From: a virus | Virus record (IMG/VR): IMGVR_UViG_3300026116_000026 | Location: 1 to 33,528 of that record | Length of the DNA: 33,528 bases | Strand: one strand, 5' to 3' | Shown here: in pieces, positions 1-5,351 of the stretch | Layout: the number at the start of each line of letters is the position of its first letter | How positions within the stretch are numbered: position 1 is the stretch's first letter | The notes under the pieces: model-generated | The model's input: only the letters and a program-made list of their open reading frames with translations | Databases searched by the model: none | Told to the model about the DNA's origin: nothing | Made by a program: the position numbers and the translations under genes

Positions 1-33
1 GATAGATAAATCAATAACTTAACTAGAATTTGC

Positions 34-62
34 TTTACATTTAGGTTGTATTTAATTAAAGT
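34..62 (+). promoter_or_regulatory. Candidate promoter of the lysis cassette
   Basis: TTTACA (34-39), a 17-base spacer and TAAAGT (57-62) form a plausible sigma70-type promoter. The expected transcription start, near 69-72, lies inside the loop of the terminator at 61-91, so lysis transcripts would begin after the first stem arm and escape that terminator. This arrangement is seen in the sequence; its activity is inferred. Confidence 0.4.
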
Positions 63-91
63 CTTATAGAGAAATTTATAAGACCTTTTTT
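61..91 (+). terminator. Rho-independent terminator of the upstream (wrap-around) operon
   Basis: Perfect 8-bp arms GTCTTATA (61-68) and TATAAGAC (77-84) enclose an 8-base loop and are followed by C and six T (86-91). The same structure is present at 33490-33520 in the second copy of the overlap. It closes the transcription unit ending with the gene at 32314-33438. The stem is AT-rich, so termination may be partial. Confidence 0.75.
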
Positions 92-94
92 ATT

Positions 95-325
95 ATGGAT
101 CTCCCCATTAAAGAGCATTCTGCGAGCACTTCTAAGACCCTTCTTCATGTAATAATATTTATGTTTATGATCCTACAAGTTCTAGTAGGAGTTGTGGTTA
201 AAGGATTTTACGAGAGATTTACTACATTGGAACATCAAAATGTTTTATATGATCAAGAGATTGATGATCTTAAAACTGAGATCAAAATTATCGAAGCCTT
301 AATGCATTCTGATAAAGGCGCATGA
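95..325 (+). CDS. Small single-pass membrane protein of the lysis cassette
   Basis: This 76-residue protein has a short N-terminus, one strongly hydrophobic segment at about residues 15-37, and a charged helical tail (about 42-70) with heptad-like spacing. It overlaps the holin gene by four bases (ATGATG context), so it belongs to the lysis operon. Position and topology suit an accessory holin, antiholin or inner-membrane spanin, but there is no recognisable family motif. The ATG lies directly after the T-run of the terminator and has no good ribosome binding site, so the true start could be the ATG at residue 23. Function is inferred from context only. Confidence 0.6.
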   Translation: MDLPIKEHSASTSKTLLHVIIFMFMILQVLVGVVVKGFYERFTTLEHQNVLYDQEIDDLKTEIKIIEALMHSDKGA

Positions 326-771
326 TGTTTATAATTCTCTCGGCATTATTAGGTTTTCTAGGTTCAGCTCTCCCAGATTTAATGAAACTTTTTCAAGACA
401 AACAAGACAAGACCCATGAACTTGAAATCATGGATAAGCAGATTGAATTACAGAAGTTAGGGCTTTCCCAACGACTTGAAGAGATACAAATACAATCTGA
501 AGGGCAAGAGATGAAAGCTCTTTATGAGACCGTCAAAACAGGCATAACTTGGGTAGATGCTCTAGCAGGCACTGTAAGACCAATACTCGCTTATGCTTTC
601 ATATTTATATTTATTTTAAGTAAATTTCCAGTGATTCTCATGGTAGGAGTTGATCCTTTTAACCTGGAATTGATTCCTTTCCTTTGGATGGAATCGGACG
701 CATGTATTTTTTCCAGTATCATAGCTTTTTACTTTGGTAGCAGACACTTTCATAAAATGAGGAGCGTATAA
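322..771 (+). CDS. Putative holin, three-TM GTA type
   Basis: The 149-residue product has a hydrophobic or amphipathic N-terminus (1-20), a charged helical region (25-70), a WVDALAGTVRPILAY segment leading into a membrane helix (about 86-108), and a second helix (117-138) ending in FYFGSR. A central helical region followed by an RP-containing membrane helix and a final FGSR-like end is the pattern of the holin family annotated as holin of 3TMs (gene-transfer-agent type). It would make inner-membrane lesions that release the lysozyme encoded two genes downstream. Overlaps with both neighbours are 4 and 1 bases, indicating coupled translation. The family call is from memory of the pattern, not from a search. 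Confidence 0.65.
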   Translation: MMFIILSALLGFLGSALPDLMKLFQDKQDKTHELEIMDKQIELQKLGLSQRLEEIQIQSEGQEMKALYETVKTGITWVDALAGTVRPILAYAFIFIFILSKFPVILMVGVDPFNLELIPFLWMESDACIFSSIIAFYFGSRHFHKMRSV

Positions 772-1139
772 TGGGTAAACTCACAGTCAATGAAACTAAA
801 CATATAGATAAAATCCAGGAAGCTTTAGAAGAACTCAAAAAGCCTAAGTTTAGAAATGTAGGGGAATATGGCAAGTTTGTTAAATCTCAAGCTGCACCAA
901 CTTATGATCAAAAAGCTATCATTATGTACTCAATTTTAGATATGATTGAATCCCGCAAACGCGAATGGGGAGAAATGAATAATGAAAAGCTTGTAGCTAT
1001 AGTTTCTCCTATCGCCAAGGAAGTAAATCTCCCTATTCAAGAACTATTAAAGATATTGATTCATCTTTTAAGTGATACTACTTTTTTCATTAAAACCAGC
1101 AAAGCATTTAAAGAGTTATTCATCGCAGCTAGGAACTAA
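771..1139 (+). CDS. Hypothetical protein between holin and lysozyme
   Basis: The 122-residue product is soluble and mostly helical, with many Lys and Glu residues, and I recognise no domain in it. A hydrophobic helix around residues 80-108 (VNLPIQELLKILIHLLSDTT) suggests a buried helix rather than a membrane span. Start and stop share one base with each neighbour (TAATG junctions), so it is translated as part of the holin-lysozyme operon. A role in lysis timing is possible from position, but a co-transcribed gene of another function fits equally well. Confidence 0.7.
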   Translation: MGKLTVNETKHIDKIQEALEELKKPKFRNVGEYGKFVKSQAAPTYDQKAIIMYSILDMIESRKREWGEMNNEKLVAIVSPIAKEVNLPIQELLKILIHLLSDTTFFIKTSKAFKELFIAARN

Positions 1140-1657
1140 TGCGTCACAGAGCCATTCCGAATATAGCTATAGAATTTATCAAACAATGGGAAGGTGTAAG
1201 TCTTAAAGCTTACAGAGATTCAGGTGGCATATGGACTATTGGTTATGGACATACGAGTAGAGTCAAACAAGAAGATAGCATCACTCAACTGCAAGCTGAT
1301 GAATTTTTAAAACAAGATCTATTTCAAGCTTCTCGTGCTATTGTGCGCCTTACAAATCTATATTTAAATGATTTCCAATACACAGCATTGCTATCACTGG
1401 TATTTAATATTGGCATAGGGGCATATCAACGTAGTACTTTAAGACAAGTTATTAATCGTGGTGAGTTATCAAGAGTTAGTGGAGAATTTATAAAATGGTC
1501 CAAAGATCATATGGGACGTACACAAAAAGGTCTTTTAAAACGCCGGAAAGCCGAAGCAAGATGGTTTATGAAGGGAGTACCACAGATGCCCACAAAAGAT
1601 TCTATGATTCCTGTAGTTTTGAAGAACAAGAGCGATACGACGAACGTTGTGGAATAA
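1139..1657 (+). CDS. Endolysin, GH24 T4-type lysozyme
   Basis: This muramidase cleaves the peptidoglycan glycan strand (MurNAc-GlcNAc bonds) at the end of infection. The catalytic triad of glycoside hydrolase family 24 is visible: E18 in QWEG, D27 in YRDSGG and T33 in WTIGYGHT, with the E-x8-D-x5-T spacing of T4 lysozyme (E11, D20, T26). The C-terminal GLLKRRKAEARWF motif is also typical. At 172 residues it is slightly long, with a short polar tail after the conserved end. No signal peptide is seen, so export should depend on the holin at 322-771. Confidence 0.95.
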   Translation: MRHRAIPNIAIEFIKQWEGVSLKAYRDSGGIWTIGYGHTSRVKQEDSITQLQADEFLKQDLFQASRAIVRLTNLYLNDFQYTALLSLVFNIGIGAYQRSTLRQVINRGELSRVSGEFIKWSKDHMGRTQKGLLKRRKAEARWFMKGVPQMPTKDSMIPVVLKNKSDTTNVVE

Positions 1658-1752
1658 TGCAATATGATGGCGATCTTAGATATGAAGATGCAGATTATAA
1701 AGCATTTATTGAAATACTTCAATTACGTCGTGCAAAACGTAATCGGCTATAG
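1561..1752 (+). CDS. Possible overlapping small ORF at the end of the lysozyme gene
   Basis: A second reading frame stays open across the 3' end of the lysozyme gene and runs 95 bases beyond its stop. From the ATG at 1561 it gives a 63-residue acidic peptide whose non-overlapping part (DLRYEDADYKAFIEILQLRR) looks protein-like. No convincing ribosome binding site precedes the ATG, and other starts in frame are possible (ATG at 1495). It may be a real overlapping gene, a remnant joined by overlap, or chance. Confidence 0.35.
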   Translation: MVYEGSTTDAHKRFYDSCSFEEQERYDERCGIMQYDGDLRYEDADYKAFIEILQLRRAKRNRL

Positions 1753-1790
1753 TATTGTGATTAAGTTATTGTTTTATATTGAGTATTAAC

Positions 1791-2060
1791 ATGAAAAAGA
1801 AACACGAAGCTAAAGAATCTAAAGCTCATGAAGCTAAAGAAAAGAAACGTGAACCTAAACACGAAGCATACGAGAAGAAACATCCTGGATTTGATAAAAT
1901 TGAAAAACGAATTGCAAAAAAGGAACATATTCCTGTTGAACGGGCTGGAGCAATATTAGCGTCCGCTTCTCGCAAAGCTTCGCCAGCTGCTAAGAAAGCT
2001 AATCCTAATCTTAAACATGTAAAGATGGCGTCGCCTGGTAAACGAAGAGATTATCAGTAG
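1791..2060 (+). CDS. Small basic phage protein
   Basis: This 89-residue, Lys-rich protein starts with charged KHEAKE-type repeats (about 1-40). A compact C-terminal part follows with RIAKKEHIPVERAGAILASA and SPAAKKANPNLKHVK. The latter pattern (an AGAILASA helix, then AAKK.NP.L..V) recurs in small proteins of many phage genomes, where its function is unknown. I chose the ATG at 1791; an in-frame TTG at 1779 is the alternative. It closes the lysis operon and is followed by two perfect palindromes. DNA or virion binding is a reasonable guess from the charge. Confidence 0.7.
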   Translation: MKKKHEAKESKAHEAKEKKREPKHEAYEKKHPGFDKIEKRIAKKEHIPVERAGAILASASRKASPAAKKANPNLKHVKMASPGKRRDYQ

Positions 2061-2098
2061 GTTATATTTTATAACCAACCGGTGACAAATTGTCACCG
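2060..2098. repeat. Two adjacent perfect palindromes
   Basis: GGTTATA-TTT-TATAACC occupies 2060-2076. CGGTGACAA-A-TTGTCACCG occupies 2080-2098. Both are perfect inverted repeats, separated by three bases, immediately after the stop codon of the basic protein gene. Neither is followed by a T-run, so simple terminators are not the best reading. Operators or replication-origin elements for the initiator gene at 2652 are candidates. Confidence 0.7.
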
Positions 2099-2106
2099 TC
2101 TCAAAA

Positions 2107-2150
2107 GGGGCTATGCTTTAATATTCCTAACCTTATTTATAGCTAGCCCC
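2107..2150. repeat. Long inverted repeat with GGGGCTA arms
   Basis: GGGGCTA (2107-2113) pairs perfectly with TAGCCCC (2144-2150). The stem continues with GCT (2115-2117) and AGC (2141-2143) across one bulged T, giving 10 bp around a 23-base AT-rich loop. It follows the two palindromes at 2060-2098 and is part of the same gene-poor, structure-rich stretch before the initiator gene. There is no T-run, so an origin or RNA structure is more likely than a terminator. Confidence 0.6.
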
Positions 2151-2274
2151 AATATTAACAATTGCCGGAGTGATTATGAGAACCGCGCAAATAGTTAATT
2201 ATTAATTCTGTGTATTTTATGTACTCTAAGGCCCCGCGATTTGCGAAGCCTTGAAGCAATAACATTTTTTATAG

Positions 2275-2388
2275 AATGAATATCAGATTGAATTACCATA
2301 TGATATACGTGAGTATTTATATAAGTATCTGAAATCTTTGCAAGAATTTAATATCAGTGCGGAGAGGTTTTTAAGCTCTCCGCGATAA
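2275..2388 (+). pseudogene. Startless protein-like reading frame
   Basis: From the stop at 2272 to the TAA at 2386-2388 one frame encodes a protein-like sequence (IELPYDIREYLYKYLKSL, then QEFNISAERFLSSPR) but has no ATG, GTG or TTG near its beginning. The nearby ATG at 2276 is in another frame. This looks like the 3' part of a small gene that lost its start by a small deletion, or a gene using ATT at 2287. The last codons overlap a perfect 8-bp hairpin (GCGGAGAG 2359-2366 with CTCTCCGC 2376-2383). Confidence 0.35.
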
Positions 2389-2413
2389 GAGACAAATGAA
2401 ATGAAAGTAACGA

Positions 2414-2551
2414 ATGAGTAAAATCAATATATATCAATGGTTTAGACGTAGCAAGAGATTTTTGCTAAAAAATAATGAAAAATTCTACAAATTAATCTTG
2501 ATTGAATGCGCCGCAGGAGCTATTACAGATATGCATCTATTTCAATTTTAG
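2414..2551 (+). CDS. Small basic ORF, 45 aa
   Basis: The ATG at 2414 opens a 45-codon frame: a basic N-terminal half (YQWFRRSKRFLLKNN) followed by FYKLILIECAAGAITD. It overlaps a 6-codon ORF (2401-2421) at ATGAGTAA, a typical coupling layout. The upstream ribosome binding site is weak. The bidirectional terminator at 2566-2595 follows 15 bases after the stop, which supports a short transcription unit here. No family is recognised. Confidence 0.4.
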   Translation: MSKINIYQWFRRSKRFLLKNNEKFYKLILIECAAGAITDMHLFQF

Positions 2552-2565
2552 GGATATTTAGAGCT

Positions 2566-2595
2566 AAAAAAAGCGCCTTTTACAGCGCCTTTTTT
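2566..2595. terminator. Bidirectional terminator before the replication gene
   Basis: Seven A, GCGC, an 8-base loop, GCGC, one bulged C and six T make a hairpin flanked by an A-run and a T-run. It could therefore stop transcription from either side. It separates the small-ORF region from the initiator gene at 2652. The core GCGC is self-complementary and AGCGCC is directly repeated, so the exact pairing is not unique. A second small hairpin, GGAACT-CCCC-AGTTCC (2606-2621), lies just upstream of the initiator start. Confidence 0.55.
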
Positions 2596-2651
2596 AAATA
2601 GGATCGGAACTCCCCAGTTCCAAAATTATTAACACCCATCCACGAGAGCTA

Positions 2652-3785
2652 ATGACTTCTTTGTATAATACTCACAAAAAAACACAAGCACAAAATAACA
2701 TTGAAGCACATCTTTTTGATGCTATTAATGCTAAAACTTCTGAAATTCCATTGAATTTGAAAGAGTTTAGCCTTTATAGAACGCGCGAAAATTCTTTCAG
2801 AATTCTTCAAGCATTTAACGAAATAGCTTCTCGACATATAAAATCTCATCTATTTGGCACCTTCGAACGCTTAATAAAGCTATGCGACAACAATACTTTA
2901 AGCTGTTATTACTCTCAAGACACCCTAGCTTCCTTATTTGCGGGTAGAAATGAAGTGGATTCTTTAAGCAAAAGACAATTGCAAAATAGACTATATGATC
3001 TTGAGAAACGCGGATGGATAATAATAACCTCCCAAGGGTTTCAAAAGACAAATGTCTATACTATCAATTTAGATAAACTTAATGAGCATCCTGAAGTCCT
3101 TAAAAAATATAAACTCTTACCAGCGCAGACCTCAGGTAAATGCGGATCTAGAGCCGATCAACCAGTCTACACCCCAGATAATACCACAATTACGCAATCC
3201 ATACGTATACAATCTACTAAAGAAAAAGACGAAGTCTTAAGAAGTATTAATACTTACAAAAAGACTAATACTTCTTTTTTGAATTGTGATTCAAAAGCAG
3301 AAAAAGAAGAAGTGCCGATTAAAATGCATTCGGATTGGATACCAAAATGGCAAACTCATAAAAACTTAGTTAAGTGCTTAGGAGTAACTGACGAATTTAT
3401 TGAAGATGAAACCGTAGCATTTAGAAAATCAGTAATGAATCCAGAGAAAGCCATTTCTAAGGAAGAGAAATCTAATGATGAATGGAATAGGATATTTTAT
3501 GGGCATTGCAAGCAAAGCCTAACGCATTACAGCAAATTTGGTTCTAGAAATATCAAATTCAGTAAGCGTTTAAATTACTATGAAACTCATGAAAAACGAG
3601 TGACTAAAGAATGCAAGAAAGAAATTCCTTATGATCATTCTAAACGTACATTGCTTAAAGGAGAGCCAGCGGAATGGGGATCTATAGAGTGGCAACAATG
3701 GTATTATTCTTGGTGTTACAATATAGGGCGCCGACTAACCACTGGAGATTGGATCAAAATGGGATTGCCTCCATTAACCTATTGA
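2652..3785 (+). CDS. Replication initiator, winged helix plus DnaT-like domain
   Basis: This 377-residue protein probably opens the phage origin and recruits the host helicase, like lambda O or DnaT-type phage proteins. Residues about 85-150 read as a winged helix: YYSQDTLASLF, then LSKRQLQNRLYDLEKRGWI and a strand-rich wing. A Ser/Thr/Lys-rich linker follows (155-225). The C-terminal part (WIPKWQTHKNLVKCLGV, FR, then W.RIF) fits the DnaT-like single-strand DNA-binding domain pattern. The ATG is preceded by GAGAG. The gene lies directly after the palindrome-rich region 2060-2400, a good origin candidate. No ATPase motif is present, so a separate helicase or loader must come from the host. Confidence 0.7.
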   Translation: MTSLYNTHKKTQAQNNIEAHLFDAINAKTSEIPLNLKEFSLYRTRENSFRILQAFNEIASRHIKSHLFGTFERLIKLCDNNTLSCYYSQDTLASLFAGRNEVDSLSKRQLQNRLYDLEKRGWIIITSQGFQKTNVYTINLDKLNEHPEVLKKYKLLPAQTSGKCGSRADQPVYTPDNTTITQSIRIQSTKEKDEVLRSINTYKKTNTSFLNCDSKAEKEEVPIKMHSDWIPKWQTHKNLVKCLGVTDEFIEDETVAFRKSVMNPEKAISKEEKSNDEWNRIFYGHCKQSLTHYSKFGSRNIKFSKRLNYYETHEKRVTKECKKEIPYDHSKRTLLKGEPAEWGSIEWQQWYYSWCYNIGRRLTTGDWIKMGLPPLTY

Positions 3786-3793
3786 TTTATATA
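3776..3793 (+). repeat. 18-bp repeat, copy 1 (AACCTATTGATTTATATA)
   Basis: The same 18 bases occur exactly at 28142-28159, in the same orientation, directly upstream of the serine recombinase gene. Here the repeat spans the stop codon of the initiator gene and supplies the TTGATT of the promoter at 3782. Related but imperfect copies lie near 6104, 21651 and 29228. Confidence 0.6.
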
Positions 3794-3809
3794 CACTTTC
3801 CCCTATACT
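3782..3809 (+). promoter_or_regulatory. Promoter for the genes at 3833-4424
   Basis: TTGATT (3782-3787), a 16-base spacer and TATACT (3804-3809) form a good sigma70-like promoter between the initiator stop and the next ATG. A GGGGA ribosome binding site follows before 3833. Confidence 0.6.
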
Positions 3810-3832
3810 GAAGAGATACTTGGGGAAGTTTA

Positions 3833-4090
3833 ATGAAGCATATGAGTCAATATCTCGTTTATAAAGGCTCAACGGGTGAACGTGCATCGAATTTATCCCC
3901 AGAAGATCAAAAGAAAGTCGATCTTGCTACTTATCATTTAACTTCAGATTTAGATTCAAAAGCTGTAAAGTACCGGAATGAAAATCCAGAGATAGATTAT
4001 CGTAAATGGACCCAGTCTGAAGACATTGATGCAGTTATACAGTTTAGAGCAGTACGTATGAAGTGGGGGTGTAGAGAGCATGACGTTTGA
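3833..4090 (+). CDS. Hypothetical protein, 85 aa
   Basis: A GGGGA site precedes the ATG at 3833; M4 is an alternative start. The product is polar and charged, probably helical (LSPEDQKKVDLATYHLTS, then IDAVIQFRAVRMKWG). No domain is recognised. It overlaps the following winged-helix gene by 11 bases and shares the promoter at 3782-3809, so the two are co-expressed. Presumably an early gene. Confidence 0.65.
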   Translation: MKHMSQYLVYKGSTGERASNLSPEDQKKVDLATYHLTSDLDSKAVKYRNENPEIDYRKWTQSEDIDAVIQFRAVRMKWGCREHDV

Positions 4091-4424
4091 ACCTAAGATA
4101 TTAATTATTCGCGAAGATTTATTCGCACTTGCGGGAAGAGATTATTTAGAGGCTTTGCTATTGCATAGATTCTTGCAAAAAGACTTTAGCAGTTGGCATC
4201 CATATCCATATGATCAATTTCACAAAGACATGCTAATATATCATATCAAAGGTTCTAAGATTAATAAAGCTATCCAAAGACTCATTGACAAAGGATATAT
4301 CGATAAACGCTATTCCGGATTTCATAGAGCGCAAGTAAATAGCTTTTTAACGCATTTGCGAATTATTAATCGCGATCTCCTTCGGCTTGGATATCCAGAA
4401 TACGTTGAATATCATGCTCTATGA
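4080..4424 (+). CDS. Small winged-helix-like regulator or replication accessory
   Basis: The 114-residue protein contains a likely DNA-binding winged helix: REDLFALAGRDYLEALLLHRFL, then a KINKAIQRLIDKGYIDKR recognition-helix and wing segment (about 58-80), followed by a basic strand. Similar segments occur in phage replisome organisers and repressors. It is co-transcribed with the 85-residue gene. Its last 59 bases overlap, antiparallel, the end of the minus-strand gene at 4366-4533. Assignment as a regulator is an inference from the fold pattern. Confidence 0.6.
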   Translation: MTFEPKILIIREDLFALAGRDYLEALLLHRFLQKDFSSWHPYPYDQFHKDMLIYHIKGSKINKAIQRLIDKGYIDKRYSGFHRAQVNSFLTHLRIINRDLLRLGYPEYVEYHAL

Positions 4425-4533
4425 TCGCGTCGTACTTATGTTCATTATCATCTTGCTCATAATCTATGCGACGTTTCATATGTGCCTCTGCTTGAGCATA
4501 GAGCCATGAGTCGAAATCTGGAAGGTTATTCAT
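4366..4533 (-). CDS. Hypothetical acidic protein, 55 aa
   Basis: I start this gene at the ATG at 4533, which has GAGAG eight bases upstream and overlaps the end of the preceding gene (AATGAATAA), rather than at the TTG at 4548. The product is acidic and helical (DSWLYAQAEAHMKRRIDYEQ, then IIEHDIQRILDIQAEGD). It is the last gene of the minus-strand operon starting at 4962 and converges with the plus-strand regulator gene, overlapping it by 59 bases. No family is recognised. Confidence 0.6.
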   Translation of the reverse strand: MNNLPDFDSWLYAQAEAHMKRRIDYEQDDNEHKYDAIIEHDIQRILDIQAEGDRD

Positions 4534-4759
4534 TTTCTTGTCTCTCAATTATTTGTTCTAGTATTGATCGATATGAATCTTTTAGTTCATCTACCAACAT
4601 CAAAAGTCTTGTGAAGTAGACTCTTAAAAGATATTCATCGCGATTTGATTTTCTGCACTCAATTAGAAATTTCTTTTCGAGTGTCTCTACATCGTTGCTG
4701 ATTCTCGGTAATATATTGTATTCGAGAATCGCAAGATTACGTTGTTGAACTGTCATCAT
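4526..4759 (-). CDS. Hypothetical coiled-coil protein, 77 aa
   Basis: The frame can be extended upstream to 4813, but the ATG at 4759 (or 4756) overlaps the stop of the tiny membrane peptide gene in an ATGATGA junction, so translational coupling from there is much more likely. The product is a soluble helical protein (LPRISNDVETLEKKFLIE, then VYFTRLLMLVDELKDSY) with heptad-like leucines. No catalytic motif is visible. It may act with the membrane peptides encoded directly upstream. Confidence 0.6.
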   Translation of the reverse strand: MMTVQQRNLAILEYNILPRISNDVETLEKKFLIECRKSNRDEYLLRVYFTRLLMLVDELKDSYRSILEQIIERQENE

Positions 4760-4824
4760 AAATTGTGCATTAAAGATAAAAGTCCCACAACTGCCATAGC
4801 GAGTATGATCCAAAGTATTGTCAT
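4756..4824 (-). CDS. Tiny membrane peptide, 22 aa
   Basis: A strong ribosome binding site (GGGGAGG, five bases before the ATG) precedes a 22-codon frame whose product is almost entirely one hydrophobic helix (TILWIILAMAVVGLLSLM). The GGGGAGG is formed by the last codons of the 27-residue peptide gene just upstream, one base separates the two genes, and the stop overlaps the next start. This tight packing strongly supports expression. Length and topology resemble small hydrophobic phage peptides that insert in the inner membrane. The function is unknown. Confidence 0.65.
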   Translation of the reverse strand: MTILWIILAMAVVGLLSLMHNL

Positions 4825-4825
4825 A

Positions 4826-4909
4826 TTATCCTCCCCATTTAGAGGAGGTAATTATTAGAATTGCCGTGCCGATGGCTATAATGCCATAAATTGCGTATAA
4901 TATTTTCAT
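4826..4909 (-). CDS. Tiny membrane peptide, 27 aa
   Basis: This is the first gene of the minus-strand operon. GGAGA lies six bases before the ATG at 4909; an in-frame ATG at 4915 is too close to it. The product is one membrane helix (ILYAIYGIIAIGTAILIIT) followed by a short SSKWGG tail. The promoter at 4934-4962 would give a leader of about 20 bases. It sits upstream of a second hydrophobic peptide and two soluble proteins. Confidence 0.65.
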   Translation of the reverse strand: MKILYAIYGIIAIGTAILIITSSKWGG

Positions 4910-4927
4910 ATTCATTCTCCGTGTTAT

Positions 4928-4952
4928 GTAGAGAATGTAATACATTATACAC
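4928..4952. promoter_or_regulatory. 25-bp operator, copy 1
   Basis: Read on the minus strand, half-site GTGTATAATGTA, a central T, then the inverse of GTAGAGAATGTA. The same operator, with the half-sites in opposite order, lies at 31601-31625. It covers the -10 region and part of the spacer of the promoter at 4934-4962, so a bound protein would repress. Confidence 0.65.
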
Positions 4953-4962
4953 AGATAGTCAA
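4934..4962 (-). promoter_or_regulatory. Early leftward promoter 1
   Basis: On the minus strand, TTGACT (4962-4957), 17 bases and TACATT (4939-4934). The sequence around the -35 (TTATCT-N-TTGACTATCTGT) matches the promoter at 31607-31635 apart from one base. It drives the tiny-peptide operon 4909-4366. Confidence 0.7.
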
Positions 4963-4991
4963 TAGATAATTACACTAAAGGTGTAAGGAAT

Positions 4992-5345
4992 TTATAAAGT
5001 CTTTAGAAAATCTATTGCTTCTTCTACGCTGCAAGTAAGTAAATATGGAACTTGGAATTGCTCACAAGTTTCGCGAAAATATTCTTGTTGTTCATTAAGT
5101 TTTTTGCATGCTGCGGCATTGCGCTTAAATTCTATAAATGCTATTTGCCCTTTATTATTGAAGATACAATAATCAGCCACGCCAGATACTACCCCCATAC
5201 GTCTTAATTTAGCATAATATTGTGGAGTGGCCCGGCGCTCATTAGGAACGTGAAAAACAAAGAGTTCACTTTTGAATTGGTTCATCAAGCTTAAGAGCTC
5301 ATATTGCTTGTAAAATTCTTCACAAATTTCATGTTCTAGCACCAC
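4992..5345 (-). CDS. VRR-NUC domain nuclease
   Basis: The 117-residue protein is a stand-alone VRR-NUC nuclease of the PD-(D/E)xK superfamily, a group that acts on branched or flapped DNA. The motif order is clear: HVPNERRA (32-39), RRMGVVSGVADYCIF with D58, then IAFIEFKR with E72 and K74, followed by LNEQQEYF with Q86 and a terminal helix. The length equals that of other single-domain phage VRR-NUC proteins. Translation starts at a GTG with GGA upstream. The likely role is resolution or trimming of replication and recombination intermediates. It has its own promoter, divergent from the gene at 5409. Confidence 0.88.
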   Translation of the reverse strand: MVLEHEICEEFYKQYELLSLMNQFKSELFVFHVPNERRATPQYYAKLRRMGVVSGVADYCIFNNKGQIAFIEFKRNAAACKKLNEQQEYFRETCEQFQVPYLLTCSVEEAIDFLKTL

Positions 5346-5351
5346 TTTTCC

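Larger units (their letters stand above)
1..99. repeat. Terminal direct repeat (circular genome overlap)
   Basis: Bases 1-99 are identical to 33430-33528. A perfect overlap of exactly 99 bases at both ends is what a de Bruijn assembler leaves when a circular or circularly permuted molecule closes on itself with k = 99. I infer a unique genome length of 33,429 bp. The gene ending at 33438 therefore runs into the terminator at 61-91, and the lysis cassette follows it. A genuine short terminal repeat of the virion DNA is the alternative and cannot be excluded from sequence. Confidence 0.93.

Noticed and set aside
2176-2205. 9-codon ORF with GGAG upstream (MRTAQIVNY)
   Set aside because: The ribosome binding site is good, but there is no downstream gene it could control as a leader peptide; kept only as a remark on the hairpin-rich interval.
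2652-3785. Reading the initiator as a plasmid Rep or a CI-type repressor
   Set aside because: The C-terminal DnaT-like block and the linker composition fit phage replication organisers better, and no dimerisation or protease domain is present.
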